In this document: positions 17,085 to 26,103 of the stretch, piece by piece
Position numbering within the stretch: the first letter of the stretch is position 1
How the letters are laid out: the number at the start of each line of letters is the position of its first letter
Source of the DNA: an uncultured Clostridia bacterium
GTDB lineage: Bacteria; Bacillota; Clostridia; Oscillospirales; Acutalibacteraceae
DNA: 52,562 bases
Assembly: GCA_947585965.1 (NCBI GenBank)
Contig: CANPXK010000010.1
Location: 1 to 52,562, forward strand
Reading direction: 5' to 3'
Notes under the pieces: model-generated
Told to the model about the DNA's origin: nothing
Databases searched by the model: none
Seen by the model: the letters and a program-made list of their open reading frames with translations, nothing else
Translations under genes and position numbers: made by a program

Positions 17085-17768
17085 ATGATAATATCCGCTA
17101 TAAGAACGGTACTTTTATATGTAATAATAATTATAACCGTCAGAATAATGGGAAAACGACAGATAAGTGAGCTTCAGACAAGCGAGCTTGTTGTAACACT
17201 TCTGATGTCGGACATTGCTTCTATACCTATGCAGGACACTGATCAGTCAATGCTAAGCGGTATAATTCCGATATTAATACTTGTTGTATGTGAAATACTT
17301 ATATCTGTGCTTATGCTTAAAAACACAGGAATAAGGAGGGCAATATGCGGTAAGCCTGTAGTTATTATAAATGACGGAAAAGTAGACCAGAAGGCAATGA
17401 CGGAATTGCGGCTGAGTATCGAGGAACTTTTCGAGGAATTAAGACAAAAGGATGTATTTGACATAAAGGATGTTGCTTTTGCCATAATTGAAACAAACGG
17501 TAAGATGAGTGTTTTAAAAAAATCCGCAAGCGATACCGTAACGGCAGGACAGCTTGGTGTACAATCAAAGGACAACGGTATGCAGGCAGTTGTTATAAGT
17601 GACGGAGAGATTGCACAGTCATCGCTTGAATTTTGCGGTCTGAGCGAGGAATGGCTGAATAAAATCCTCAAGCTTGAAAAACTGAAGGTAAGCGATATTT
17701 TTATTATGACAGCAGATAAGACGAAAAAATATAATATTATAAAAAAGGAAGGAAATAGGTGTGCATAG
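17085..17768 (+). CDS. DUF421 (YetF-like) membrane protein
   Basis: A 227-residue protein with membrane segments in the first 90 residues (VLLYVIIIITVRIMGKRQISEL is the DUF421 hallmark) and two cytosolic alpha-beta domains. ATG at 17085 is preferred, with AAAGGA 9 nt upstream; an ATG at 17067 is in frame but has no ribosome site. In Clostridia this family sits beside DUF4363 and spore genes, as here, and related YetF/YrbG/YkjA proteins in Bacillus affect spore or germination phenotypes. It is divergent from gerAA, so forespore expression is plausible. Confidence 0.87.
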   Translation: MIISAIRTVLLYVIIIITVRIMGKRQISELQTSELVVTLLMSDIASIPMQDTDQSMLSGIIPILILVVCEILISVLMLKNTGIRRAICGKPVVIINDGKVDQKAMTELRLSIEELFEELRQKDVFDIKDVAFAIIETNGKMSVLKKSASDTVTAGQLGVQSKDNGMQAVVISDGEIAQSSLEFCGLSEEWLNKILKLEKLKVSDIFIMTADKTKKYNIIKKEGNRCA

Positions 17769-18141
17769 AATATACAGTGCCGTAGTTATTTTTATAATTA
17801 CCGTAATAACAATAGTATTCGGATTTATTGTAAATACCACAACATCAAGGTCGGTATCGGATATGGTAGAATCGGCTGAGAGCTATGCGGCAGCCGGTGA
17901 TGTCGAAAATGCAAAAAAACAGATAAAGTCCGCAGTAAGTGAATGGGAGAACAAAATGGAAACCATGCTTATATTCATCTCCCACGGAAAGCTCGATCAG
18001 ATAGAGGAATCACTGAATACAGCATACACTTATATAGAATTCGGGGAGCTTAAGGCATTCACAACAGAGTGCAGAAAGAGCAAGATACTGATAAAGCATT
18101 TTTATGACCTTGAATATCCTACCGTAAATAATATTTTATAA
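17761..18141 (+). CDS. DUF4363 family protein
   Basis: A 126-residue protein with one N-terminal membrane anchor (residues 5-27) and a helical extracytoplasmic domain rich in Glu and Lys that suggests helical bundles. GTG start overlaps the end of the DUF421 gene by 8 nt, with GGAAGGAAA upstream, so the two are coupled. The DUF421-DUF4363 pair is a recurring gene pair in spore-forming Clostridia. No enzymatic motif is visible. Confidence 0.82.
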   Translation: MHRIYSAVVIFIITVITIVFGFIVNTTTSRSVSDMVESAESYAAAGDVENAKKQIKSAVSEWENKMETMLIFISHGKLDQIEESLNTAYTYIEFGELKAFTTECRKSKILIKHFYDLEYPTVNNIL

Positions 18142-18157
18142 GCCATGTTAAAATAAA

Positions 18158-18195
18158 CAAATTGACAGCACAGTTAATTCCGTGCTGTCAATTTG
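18158..18195. terminator. Bidirectional hairpin terminator
   Basis: A perfect 14-bp stem, CAAATTGACAGCAC (18158-18171) with its complement (18182-18195), and a 10-nt loop between the convergent DUF4363 and glgB genes. U tracts are weak on both sides. Confidence 0.7.
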
Positions 18196-18215
18196 CATTA
18201 AGGAGTATCATACGA

Positions 18216-20117
18216 TTAAGGAGTTATAAGCTTTTTTGATTTTTTCTTTTTCGGTTTCGGTTCATCCTTAACCTCAAAGATACAAGTACCGAACGGAGCA
18301 AGACGCACCTGTGCCGAGTTGAGCCACTGTTTATAAGGAACGGGCTCAGACTTCACGGGATATGCGTTTGTAATTCCCTTGCCTCCGTAAATTTCAAAGT
18401 CAGTATTGAGTACCTCAGTCAAGGTACAGGCATCCTTAAGCCCTATACGATAACTTTCACGGCATACGGGAGCCATATTGCATACTATAACATACTTCTG
18501 TCCGTCCGTCATACGATAATACGAATAAACATTGTTATCACTGTCATCCGCATCTATCCAAAGGAATCCGTCCTCTTCGTAATCCTTTTCATAAAAAGCC
18601 GGATTCTGCGTTGTCAAGGCACCAAGCTCTCTGAAAAACCGGTGGAAGCAACGATGCATTTCATAATCATTTATAAGGAACCAATCAAGTTCCTTCGTTT
18701 CGTCCCATTCTCTGAACATTCCGAGCTCATTTCCCATGAAATTAAGCTTCTTTCCCGGGTGGGTAAACATATAGGCATAAAGCGTCCTGACCTGTGCAAA
18801 TTTATTTGCATAATCACCGCCCCACATCTTTTGGACAACCGTTGCTTTTCCGTGTACAACCTCGTCATGCGAAAGCGGCAATATAAATCTTTCGTAGTAG
18901 AAATATGCCATTGACCAATTTATCTTATTATGGCTTCCTTTTCTGAATAGCGGGTCTATCTTCAGATACTCAAGGGTATCATTCATCCAACCCATATCCC
19001 ACTTATAGTCAAATCCGAGACCGCCCTTATCTACCGGTTTTGTTACACCGGGGAAATCAGAAGAATCTTCAGCAATAAGCATTATATTATGGAATTTACT
19101 GTCGAGTATCGAATTCATCTTTTTGAAAAATTCTACCGAGCGGTCATTTACTCCCCTGTCCTTGTTGCCCATCCAATAAATACCGTTATTTATTGCATCC
19201 ATACGGATTCCGTCAAAATGATAAGCATCAAGCCAGAATGCAGCACAGGAAATCAGGAAACTCTGAACCTCTCCTCTTGATACATTAAAATTGTAAGTAC
19301 CCCACTCACTCTGATTTACATCTGACGGCGGATACTCATAAAGATAAGTTCCGTCAAATTTCGCAAGCGAGTAATTATCCTTTACAAAATGAACAAACGC
19401 AAAATCTATTATTACACCTATCCCGGCAGCATGGCACTTATCTACAAATCTCATAAGCTGCTCCGGTGTACCATATCTTGATGTCGCACTGTAATACTGT
19501 GAAGCCTGATATCCCCATGAACCGTCAAAAGGAAACTCAGCAAGGGGCATAACCTCAATATGCGTAAAATTATTTTCCTTGACATATCTTATGAGGTCGT
19601 CAGCAACCTCATCATATGAAAACCACTGAGCCTTTCCGTCAGCAGGACTCTTGCCCTGCGGCTTTTTCCAGGATCCCATATGCATTTCATAGATATTCAG
19701 GGGTTTATCATAGCATTTGGAACGCTTTGTCATCCACTCCGCATCGTGAAAAACCCTTTCCGGTGATATTCTCGTTATAATAGAGGCAGTATCAGGTCTC
19801 AGCTCACTGCAGAAAGCATACGGGTCGGATTTATCAACAACTGTTCCGCCCTGTTGGTATACTCTGAATTTATACAGCTGACCTACCTTTGCTTCGGGAA
19901 CACAAAGCTCATAAACCCCGCCGTCAATGCGGTTCATAGGGTGATATCCGCCATTCCATCCGTTAAATTCACCAATGACATCAACACCCTGAGCGGCAGG
20001 CGCGTACACCCTGAATAGTATGCCGCTGTCATCATCGGAAACGGGATGTGCTCCGAAATATTTATATGCATCACAGCACGTACCGCTATAGTATTTGTCC
20101 ATTGTAAAAACTGCCAT
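18216..20117 (-). CDS. glgB: 1,4-alpha-glucan branching enzyme GlgB
   Basis: GlgB introduces alpha-1,6 branches into glycogen. The protein (633 residues) has an N-terminal CBM48-type beta domain (FRVYAPAAQGVDVIGEFNGW), the GH13 barrel with the nucleophile Asp in GIRMDAI (near 307), the acid Glu in MLIAEDSSDF (near 350) and the transition-state Asp in LSHDEVVHGK, and a C-terminal beta domain. A Lys-rich tail ends the protein. ATG at 20117 is chosen because GGGAGATGG lies just upstream; the frame extends to 20147. No other glycogen gene is adjacent. Confidence 0.95.
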   Translation of the reverse strand: MAVFTMDKYYSGTCCDAYKYFGAHPVSDDDSGILFRVYAPAAQGVDVIGEFNGWNGGYHPMNRIDGGVYELCVPEAKVGQLYKFRVYQQGGTVVDKSDPYAFCSELRPDTASIITRISPERVFHDAEWMTKRSKCYDKPLNIYEMHMGSWKKPQGKSPADGKAQWFSYDEVADDLIRYVKENNFTHIEVMPLAEFPFDGSWGYQASQYYSATSRYGTPEQLMRFVDKCHAAGIGVIIDFAFVHFVKDNYSLAKFDGTYLYEYPPSDVNQSEWGTYNFNVSRGEVQSFLISCAAFWLDAYHFDGIRMDAINNGIYWMGNKDRGVNDRSVEFFKKMNSILDSKFHNIMLIAEDSSDFPGVTKPVDKGGLGFDYKWDMGWMNDTLEYLKIDPLFRKGSHNKINWSMAYFYYERFILPLSHDEVVHGKATVVQKMWGGDYANKFAQVRTLYAYMFTHPGKKLNFMGNELGMFREWDETKELDWFLINDYEMHRCFHRFFRELGALTTQNPAFYEKDYEEDGFLWIDADDSDNNVYSYYRMTDGQKYVIVCNMAPVCRESYRIGLKDACTLTEVLNTDFEIYGGKGITNAYPVKSEPVPYKQWLNSAQVRLAPFGTCIFEVKDEPKPKKKKSKKLITP

Positions 20118-20217
20118 TTCACCATCTCCCGAAGTAATAAACATCACTACCTATTATTATAAAATAGGAATATTTTGTTGTCATTAGACATATATTAACT
20201 TTTGTCTGTTTATGGGA

Positions 20218-20538
20218 TTATCTGAAGGAATTATAGAGTGCAAGAGCAAGCATGACATTACCGCTTGCCTTGATTTTACCGGTGGTAAAGGCTCTGAAGC
20301 CGTCAAGCCTTCCTGACATAAACTCATCGAATGTGTCGCATGACATTGTAATATCAATATCCGCTCTGTTATGCTTTACAGGCTCAATAAATTTTTTTCC
20401 GTTCATATAAGAAAAAAATATGTCGCCGCCGTCCTTTCCTGTTATATGGAACTGGGCTGTATAATTCTTGCTTATTGCAGCGGTATCATTTTCCATAAAT
20501 CTATTCTCAATGACCTTATATTGCTCACTAAAATTCAT
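20218..20538 (-). CDS. SCP2 sterol-binding domain protein
   Basis: A 106-residue single-domain protein with the SCP2 pattern ADIDITMSCDTFDEFMSGRLDGFRAFTTGKIKASGNVMLALAL. SCP2 domains bind hydrophobic ligands such as fatty acyl groups; the bacterial ligand is unknown. GGAAGAAG precedes the start. It is transcribed with, or 100 nt upstream of, glgB on the same strand; there is no obvious metabolic link. Confidence 0.85.
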   Translation of the reverse strand: MNFSEQYKVIENRFMENDTAAISKNYTAQFHITGKDGGDIFFSYMNGKKFIEPVKHNRADIDITMSCDTFDEFMSGRLDGFRAFTTGKIKASGNVMLALALYNSFR

Positions 20539-20697
20539 AAAACTTCTTCCTTTAATATAATTTCCTTTTTATCGGGTTTACATACCAATACCTTTTTATT
20601 GTACCATAAATCAATACAAATTATACTTCTTTAAAGTAAATATAAATTCGTTTTATGACAATATGTTTATTTTGACAAAATTTTGCATAACAGCAGT

Positions 20698-20737
20698 AAA
20701 AAAGGAACCGGAAATCCCATCAGAAATTTCCGATTCC
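20698..20737 (-). terminator. Intrinsic terminator of the hydCBA operon
   Basis: On the minus strand GGAATCGGAAAT pairs with ATTTCCGGTTCC (with G-U pairs), followed by a run of six T (20703-20698 side). It begins about 20 nt past the hydA stop. Confidence 0.85.
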
Positions 20738-20758
20738 CAATTTAATCCTTGCAGATAA

Positions 20759-22510
20759 TTACTGCATTTTATTTCCTCTTGCTACATATGACGTATGGAG
20801 ATACTTATGAGCCTTCTCCTTGCCGGGAGCCTCAAAGAACTCATCATATACCATTTTGATAACAGGGCTTTCGTCACTGCATCTGTATTCACAGTTCTTA
20901 TCGTAATCATAAAGTGCCTTTGAACGGAGTGCTTTATAATCAACATAGTTACGAACACTGTCGCTCTGAAGCGGCTGACCGCCGCCGTTGATACATCCGC
21001 CCGGACAAGCCATGATCTCTACCATCTGATAATCGGCTTCACCGCTCTTGATTTTTTCAAGAAGCTTACGTGCATTACCAAGTCCTGATGTTACTGCAAC
21101 ATTAATCTTTATTCCTGCTACCTCATAAGTAACTGTACGTACTTCCTCCGGTCCTCTTACTTCCTCGAAGTCTACTTTCTTGAAGTCGCCGTCAAGAGTT
21201 CTTGCAGCAGTTCTGAGTGCAGCCTCAAGAACACCGCCTGTTGTTCCGAAGATTGCTCCGCCGCCTGTTGCCTTATTGAACGGTGCATCATAATCTTCGT
21301 CTTCGAGATCCGGAAGCTGTATACCTGCGCGCTTGATCATTCTCGCAAGTTCTCTTGTTGTAAGAGCAACATCAACATCATCATAATCACCGTCACCGGA
21401 ACGGAGCTGAGGACGTGTACATTCAAATTTCTTTGCAGTACAAGGTATTACGCTGACAACGAACAGTTTATTCGGATCAATTCCGTTCTTCTGAGCATAA
21501 TATCCCTTAAGCACTGCACCGAACATTGCCTGCGGTGATTTGCAGGTCGAAAGATTCGGAATGAAGTCGGGGTAATAATGCTCAACAAATTTTACCCAAC
21601 CGGGGCAGCATGATGTGAACATCGGAAGTGTTCCGCCGTTCTTTATTCTGTCGATAAGCTCATTTGCTTCCTCAAGAATTGTAAGGTCGGCAGTGAAATC
21701 CATATTGAATATCTTAACGCCTTCACCAAGTCTGCGTACAGCGGCAGCCATCTTACCTTCAACATTTGTTCCGATAGGCATATCGAAACTTTCGCCAAGT
21801 GTAGCCTTGATTGAGGGAGCTGTGAAGAAAATAACTTCCTTATCGGGATCCTGAATTGCATCCCATACTCTATCCTCATCGCTCTTTTCTGTAAGAGCAC
21901 CTACAGGACAGCTTACAATACACTGACCGCAGCCTACACACGGAGAATCGTTAAGGCTCTTATCAAACGGACTGCCTACATGAACCTGATATCCTCTCTT
22001 AATTGCTCCGATAACAGATACTGTCTGAACATTTTTACAAGCAGATACGCAGCGCATACACTGAACGCATTTATTGTTGTTACGAATAATATATGGCGAC
22101 TGCTCATCAATCTCGTGGTTCATTTCTTCAGGAGTGAAACGATCCTCATCGACACCATATTCAAGAGCAAGCTTCTGCAGCTCACAATTATTATTCCTTA
22201 CACATGAAAGACACTTCTTTTGGTGTGTTGAAAGAAGAAGTTCTATTGTTGTCTTTCTTGATTTTATTACAGCAGGGGTATTTGTGAATACCTCCAAACC
22301 CTCCTCAGCAGGATATACGCAGGCAGCGAGCAATCCTCTGCGGTTCTTTGCCTCTACCATACATACACGGCAAGCACCTATACAGTTAATATCCTTGAGA
22401 TAGCACAATGTCGGTATTTCAATATTTGCCTGCTTAGCAGCCTGCAGAATTGTATAACCCTTTGGTACTTCAACAGGGATATTATTTATTTTCAGATGTA
22501 CTGTTTCCAT
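20759..22510 (-). CDS. hydA: NAD(P)-dependent [FeFe] hydrogenase catalytic subunit (HydA/HndD type)
   Basis: Catalytic subunit of a trimeric, probably electron-bifurcating hydrogenase (583 residues, the HndD size). In order: N-terminal [2Fe-2S] domain (LCYLKDINCIGACRVC), the His-Cys cluster (HQKKCLSCVRNNNC), two [4Fe-4S] sites (CVQCMRCVSAC, CVGCGQCIVSCP), then H-cluster motifs TSCCPGW (L1), IPCTAKKFE (L2) and MACPGGCINGGGQP (L3), and the small-subunit-like C-terminus. L2 has Ile where MPC is usual. It is the last gene of the operon after hydC and hydB; HydG at 9.2 kb would help assemble its active site. Confidence 0.95.
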   Translation of the reverse strand: METVHLKINNIPVEVPKGYTILQAAKQANIEIPTLCYLKDINCIGACRVCMVEAKNRRGLLAACVYPAEEGLEVFTNTPAVIKSRKTTIELLLSTHQKKCLSCVRNNNCELQKLALEYGVDEDRFTPEEMNHEIDEQSPYIIRNNNKCVQCMRCVSACKNVQTVSVIGAIKRGYQVHVGSPFDKSLNDSPCVGCGQCIVSCPVGALTEKSDEDRVWDAIQDPDKEVIFFTAPSIKATLGESFDMPIGTNVEGKMAAAVRRLGEGVKIFNMDFTADLTILEEANELIDRIKNGGTLPMFTSCCPGWVKFVEHYYPDFIPNLSTCKSPQAMFGAVLKGYYAQKNGIDPNKLFVVSVIPCTAKKFECTRPQLRSGDGDYDDVDVALTTRELARMIKRAGIQLPDLEDEDYDAPFNKATGGGAIFGTTGGVLEAALRTAARTLDGDFKKVDFEEVRGPEEVRTVTYEVAGIKINVAVTSGLGNARKLLEKIKSGEADYQMVEIMACPGGCINGGGQPLQSDSVRNYVDYKALRSKALYDYDKNCEYRCSDESPVIKMVYDEFFEAPGKEKAHKYLHTSYVARGNKMQ

Positions 22511-22524
22511 GAATTATCCCCTCC

Positions 22525-24417
22525 TTATTTGGTTACGATAGCGCCGAATTTACAATTACTCATGCAGACGCCGCACTTAATACATTTTGTCGAATCAATA
22601 ACATGTGGCTGTTTAACTGTACCGGAAATAGCCTTAACCGGACAATTTCTTGCACAAAGAGTACAACCCTTACATTTTTCGGGAACGATCTCGTATTTGA
22701 TAAGAGATTTACATACTCCCGCCGGACATGACTTATCCTTAATATGAGCAATATACTCATCCTTGAAAAAGTGCATCGTTGAAAGAATCGGGTTAGGTGC
22801 AGTCTGACCGAGTGCACAGAGTGAAGATTTCTGCATATGGGTTGCAAGTTCTTCAATTCTGTCGATATCTTCCATTTCACCGTTACCCTTTGTTATCTTA
22901 TCGAGATACTGAAGAAGTTTTCTTGTACCTACACGGCACGGTGTACACTTACCGCAGCTCTCATCAACGGTAAATTCAAGATAGAACTTAGCGATATCCA
23001 CCATACAGGTATCCTCGTCAAGTATAATCATACCGCCCGAACCCATCATTGAGCCGATAGCAAGGAGGCTGTCATAGTCGATCGGTGTATCTATATGCTC
23101 AGCAGGAATACATCCTCCGGAAGGACCGCCTGTCTGTGCAGCCTTGAATTTCTTTCCGTTCGGAATACCTCCGCCGATCTCCTCAATAATTTCACGCAGA
23201 GTCGTACCCATCGGTATTTCAACAAGACCTACGTTTGTGATTTTACCGCCGAGTGCAAATACCTTTGTACCTCTGCTGGTTTCTGTACCGATCGATGAAT
23301 ACCAATCGCTTCCCTTATATATGATCTGTGCTATATTTGCGTATGTTTCAACATTGTTAAGAACTGTCGGCTTCTCAAACAGACCTTTTACTGCCGGGAA
23401 CGGAGGACGGGGATGAGGCTCTCCTCTATTACCTTCAATAGACGTCATAAGTGCTGTTTCCTCACCGCATACAAATGCACCCGCACCAAGACGAATTTCT
23501 ATATCGAAATCAAAGCCTGTTCCGAATATATTTTTTCCGAGGAATCCGTATTCTCTTGCCTGCTCAATAGCTATACTGAGTCTTTGAACAGCTATCGGAT
23601 ATTCTGCACGAACATATACAAATCCATGATGTGCTCCTATTGCATAGCCGGCGAGTGTCATAGCCTCGATTACGCACTGAGGATCACCTTCAAGTATTGA
23701 ACGATCCATAAATGCACCCGGGTCGCCTTCGTCCGCATTACAGCATACATACTTGATATCCCCCTGTGAAGCTTTTGCGAACATCCACTTTTTACCTGTC
23801 GGGAATCCGCCGCCGCCTCTTCCTCTGAGTCCTGAGTTGAGAACTTCATTTATAACATCATCGGGAGTCATTGATGTAAGTGCTTTATAGAGTGCCTGAT
23901 AACCATCAACAGCAATATATTCTTTTATATTCTCCGGATCAATAACACCGCAGTTTCTAAGAGCAATTCTCATCTGCTTCTTATAGAAGTTTGTTTCCGA
24001 AAGAGAAATTATAGAGCCGTCTGTATGGACTGTTTCCTGATAAAGAAATTCCTTAACAACATTACCCTCTTTGAGATGCTCCTTAACAATTCTTTCCACG
24101 TGTTCAGGTGTTGACTGTGCATAGAAAGCACCCTCGGGATATACGATCATAATCGGGCCGAGCGAGCAAAGACCGAAGCAGCCTGTTCTCACAACAAGGA
24201 TCTCGTCCTCAAGTCCGTTTTCTTTAAGCGATTTTTCCAGTGCCTCAAGCACTTTCTTACTTCCTGATGACGTACAACCCGTACCGCCGCAGACAAGTAC
24301 CTGCTTACGATACTGTGTATGCTTAGCCAGCTCCTCGCCTTTTTCCTTAACGAGTTTTCTGACCATTACAAGATCTTCATTCTCTTTTTTTATCTGATTA
24401 AGTTCTTCAATCGTCAT
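22525..24417 (-). CDS. hydB: NADH-binding flavoprotein subunit of bifurcating hydrogenase (HydB/NuoF-like)
   Basis: A 630-residue NuoF-like subunit that binds FMN and NAD(P)H and exchanges electrons with ferredoxin. The N-terminal thioredoxin-like [2Fe-2S] domain has CGGTGCTSSGS (near residue 44); then NuoF glycine-rich GLRGRGGGGFPTGKKW, the NuoF [4Fe-4S] site ESCGKCTPCRVG (near 480), and a C-terminal two-cluster ferredoxin domain (CKGCTLCARNCP, CIKCGVCMSNC). This layout is that of HydB/HndC. Its ATG shares one base with the hydC stop, and hydA follows 14 nt downstream. Confidence 0.95.
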   Translation of the reverse strand: MTIEELNQIKKENEDLVMVRKLVKEKGEELAKHTQYRKQVLVCGGTGCTSSGSKKVLEALEKSLKENGLEDEILVVRTGCFGLCSLGPIMIVYPEGAFYAQSTPEHVERIVKEHLKEGNVVKEFLYQETVHTDGSIISLSETNFYKKQMRIALRNCGVIDPENIKEYIAVDGYQALYKALTSMTPDDVINEVLNSGLRGRGGGGFPTGKKWMFAKASQGDIKYVCCNADEGDPGAFMDRSILEGDPQCVIEAMTLAGYAIGAHHGFVYVRAEYPIAVQRLSIAIEQAREYGFLGKNIFGTGFDFDIEIRLGAGAFVCGEETALMTSIEGNRGEPHPRPPFPAVKGLFEKPTVLNNVETYANIAQIIYKGSDWYSSIGTETSRGTKVFALGGKITNVGLVEIPMGTTLREIIEEIGGGIPNGKKFKAAQTGGPSGGCIPAEHIDTPIDYDSLLAIGSMMGSGGMIILDEDTCMVDIAKFYLEFTVDESCGKCTPCRVGTRKLLQYLDKITKGNGEMEDIDRIEELATHMQKSSLCALGQTAPNPILSTMHFFKDEYIAHIKDKSCPAGVCKSLIKYEIVPEKCKGCTLCARNCPVKAISGTVKQPHVIDSTKCIKCGVCMSNCKFGAIVTK

Positions 24418-24926
24418 TACTGCTTGCCCCCTTCCTCAGCGATATATTTGTCAATAATTTTTCCAACCTCTTTAGGGGTAAGTTTACCGTAAACTTCCTC
24501 ATCGATCATCATTACCGGTGCAAGACCGCAAGCACCTACACAACGGCATGAATCAATTGAGAACAGACCGTCAGGTGTACATTCACCGCTCTTTATACCA
24601 AGCTTGTTTTCTACCTCAGCAAGTATCTTATCGGCACCCTTTACATAACAAGCTGTGCCAAGACAGACGCTGATTCTGTGTTTGCCCTTCGGGGTAAGGC
24701 TGAAACGGGAATAAAATGTTGCAACGCCGTATACTTCACTGAGCGATACTCCGAGTCCGTCAGCTACCATCTGCTGAACCTCGATCGGAAGATAACCGTA
24801 TATCTCCTGTGCCTCATGTAGTACAGGCAAAAGTGCTCCCGGAACTTCTTTATTTTTTTCGATTACTTCAAGAAGTTTTTCTTCCTGAGCCTTTGTCCCC
24901 TTAAAAGTCAGGGAATTTTCTGCCAT
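24417..24926 (-). CDS. hydC: [2Fe-2S] subunit of bifurcating hydrogenase (HydC/NuoE-like)
   Basis: A 169-residue NuoE-like, thioredoxin-fold [2Fe-2S] protein. The four ligands are in SVCLGTACYVKGA and the later SCRCVGACGLAPV, and the N-terminal helical part (LLPVLHEAQEIYGYLP) is the family hallmark. The start at 24926 is set by GGGAGG 9 nt upstream; the frame continues 48 nt further 5' without a good site. It is first in hydC-hydB-hydA. Confidence 0.95.
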   Translation of the reverse strand: MAENSLTFKGTKAQEEKLLEVIEKNKEVPGALLPVLHEAQEIYGYLPIEVQQMVADGLGVSLSEVYGVATFYSRFSLTPKGKHRISVCLGTACYVKGADKILAEVENKLGIKSGECTPDGLFSIDSCRCVGACGLAPVMMIDEEVYGKLTPKEVGKIIDKYIAEEGGKQ

Positions 24927-24972
24927 AGGATATACCTCCCAATATTTATTAATTTCTACTGAAACCACTACC

Positions 24973-25001
24973 ATTATACAGCAAAAAAAGAATAATTACA
25001 A
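24973..25001 (-). promoter_or_regulatory. Promoter of the hydCBA operon
   Basis: On the minus strand TTGTAA (25001-24996) and TATAAT (24978-24973) are 17 nt apart, about 47 nt before the hydC start. The rest of the 24,927-25,339 gap is AT-rich; apart from a 6-bp hairpin (AAGGAT...ATCCTT, about 25001-25018) and short open stretches in mixed frames I see nothing definite in it. Confidence 0.65.
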
Positions 25002-25303
25002 GGATTTTATCATCCTTTTATACAAAAATTTTTAATTTTTTCATTTTAGGTTAGATAAATTTAATCTATTTTCAAACTAAAACGTCCCTATAATTAAACA
25101 TTCTTCATTATTATAAAACAAATTTAGATTATATTTATCACCCCATACCGCACAACCGCTCCGCTCATATAATCAATGCTATGTCAGGCATTAAGTATTT
25201 ATCATCTTCGCCCGCATGAACAATTATACAACATTGTTTTTCATTTGTACAGTGGTTTTATCATAAAAATATGTTCCATAGCAGGAAAATGATTACAGTA
25301 ATA

Positions 25304-25341
25304 AACTGCGTATTTTACGAATAATCGAAAAATACGCAGTT
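25304..25341 (-). terminator. Hairpin terminator at the end of the adaptor-permease-DUF6873 operon
   Basis: AACTGCGTATTTT (25304-25316) pairs perfectly with its complement (25329-25341). The stem overlaps the TAA stop of the DUF6873 gene. The tail on the minus strand is only moderately T-rich. Confidence 0.7.
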
Positions 25342-26086
25342 ATACAGAAATTTTTTCCTTTATAGGTAATATCCCTCCGATGTCATACAACTCACTTTTC
25401 CCGAGAGAAGCAATATCGACTCCGTAGTTTTTTGTAAAGGCTTTGATATTTTCGCAGTCGGGGTGTCTTGTTATATCTCCGCTGAATACCAAAAGATCTT
25501 TGTCAATAAGTCCGCAGCACCCTCCTATAAATCCGTAATCGTAACCGTCGAGCCTTATATAACCCTCATTTATCTTCAATACATCTATTCCGTTTTTTAT
25601 ACATACTCCATATATTGAGTTATCTGCCGTTATCACGGCATTTTCGTTGACCACGGCGGTTGAACAGGCAGAATAGCTTTGTTTTGTATGAAGTATTCCT
25701 ATATTTTTTTTCAAGCAAAAATCCAATATTTTCCTGTCTGCTTTATCTTTATTGCATATTACCCTGTCTTTCAGAAAGCATACATTAAGTTTAGGATTTT
25801 TTGCATCTATACCGCCGCTTACCGAAACATCTGCCCCAAGAGAAACAAAACCGTTTATAAGCTCCCTGTTATTTTCATCCATAACAAATTTATTTCCGCC
25901 GAGATGACAAACCGCCATATCCGCATGATATTTCTCTGAACCGTCTATATTTTTCAAAGGACATGGCAACAATATATTTATATGATAATTATTCATCAGT
26001 TCGCATATAAATAGTCTGTCACCCGACATTATGACCTCTGTCACTTCAGACTCCGGTAAATTCGGAAAATCTATATATTTTTCCAT
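25340..26086 (-). CDS. DUF6873-type protein (GME fold)
   Basis: A 248-residue cytosolic protein recognised as a DUF6873/GME-fold family member from the pattern HTKQSYSACSTAVVNENAVITAD and the later DGYDYGFIGGCCGL. The fold is shared with guanidino-group-modifying enzymes (amidinotransferase and arginine deiminase superfamily); the conserved Cys and Asp residues could be catalytic, but no activity is known. The ATG at 26086 is chosen because AAGGAG lies 7 nt upstream. It follows the MacB-like permease by 17 nt and appears co-transcribed. Confidence 0.65.
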   Translation of the reverse strand: MEKYIDFPNLPESEVTEVIMSGDRLFICELMNNYHINILLPCPLKNIDGSEKYHADMAVCHLGGNKFVMDENNRELINGFVSLGADVSVSGGIDAKNPKLNVCFLKDRVICNKDKADRKILDFCLKKNIGILHTKQSYSACSTAVVNENAVITADNSIYGVCIKNGIDVLKINEGYIRLDGYDYGFIGGCCGLIDKDLLVFSGDITRHPDCENIKAFTKNYGVDIASLGKSELYDIGGILPIKEKISV

Positions 26087-26103
26087 AATACGGCTCCTTG
26101 CTT

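Noticed and set aside
25077..25280. Open, coding-like stretches in three minus-strand frames in the gap upstream of hydC, which could be a decayed gene.
   Set aside because: Each stretch is only about 20-33 codons, the frames do not join into a recognisable family, and such lengths occur by chance in AT-rich DNA.
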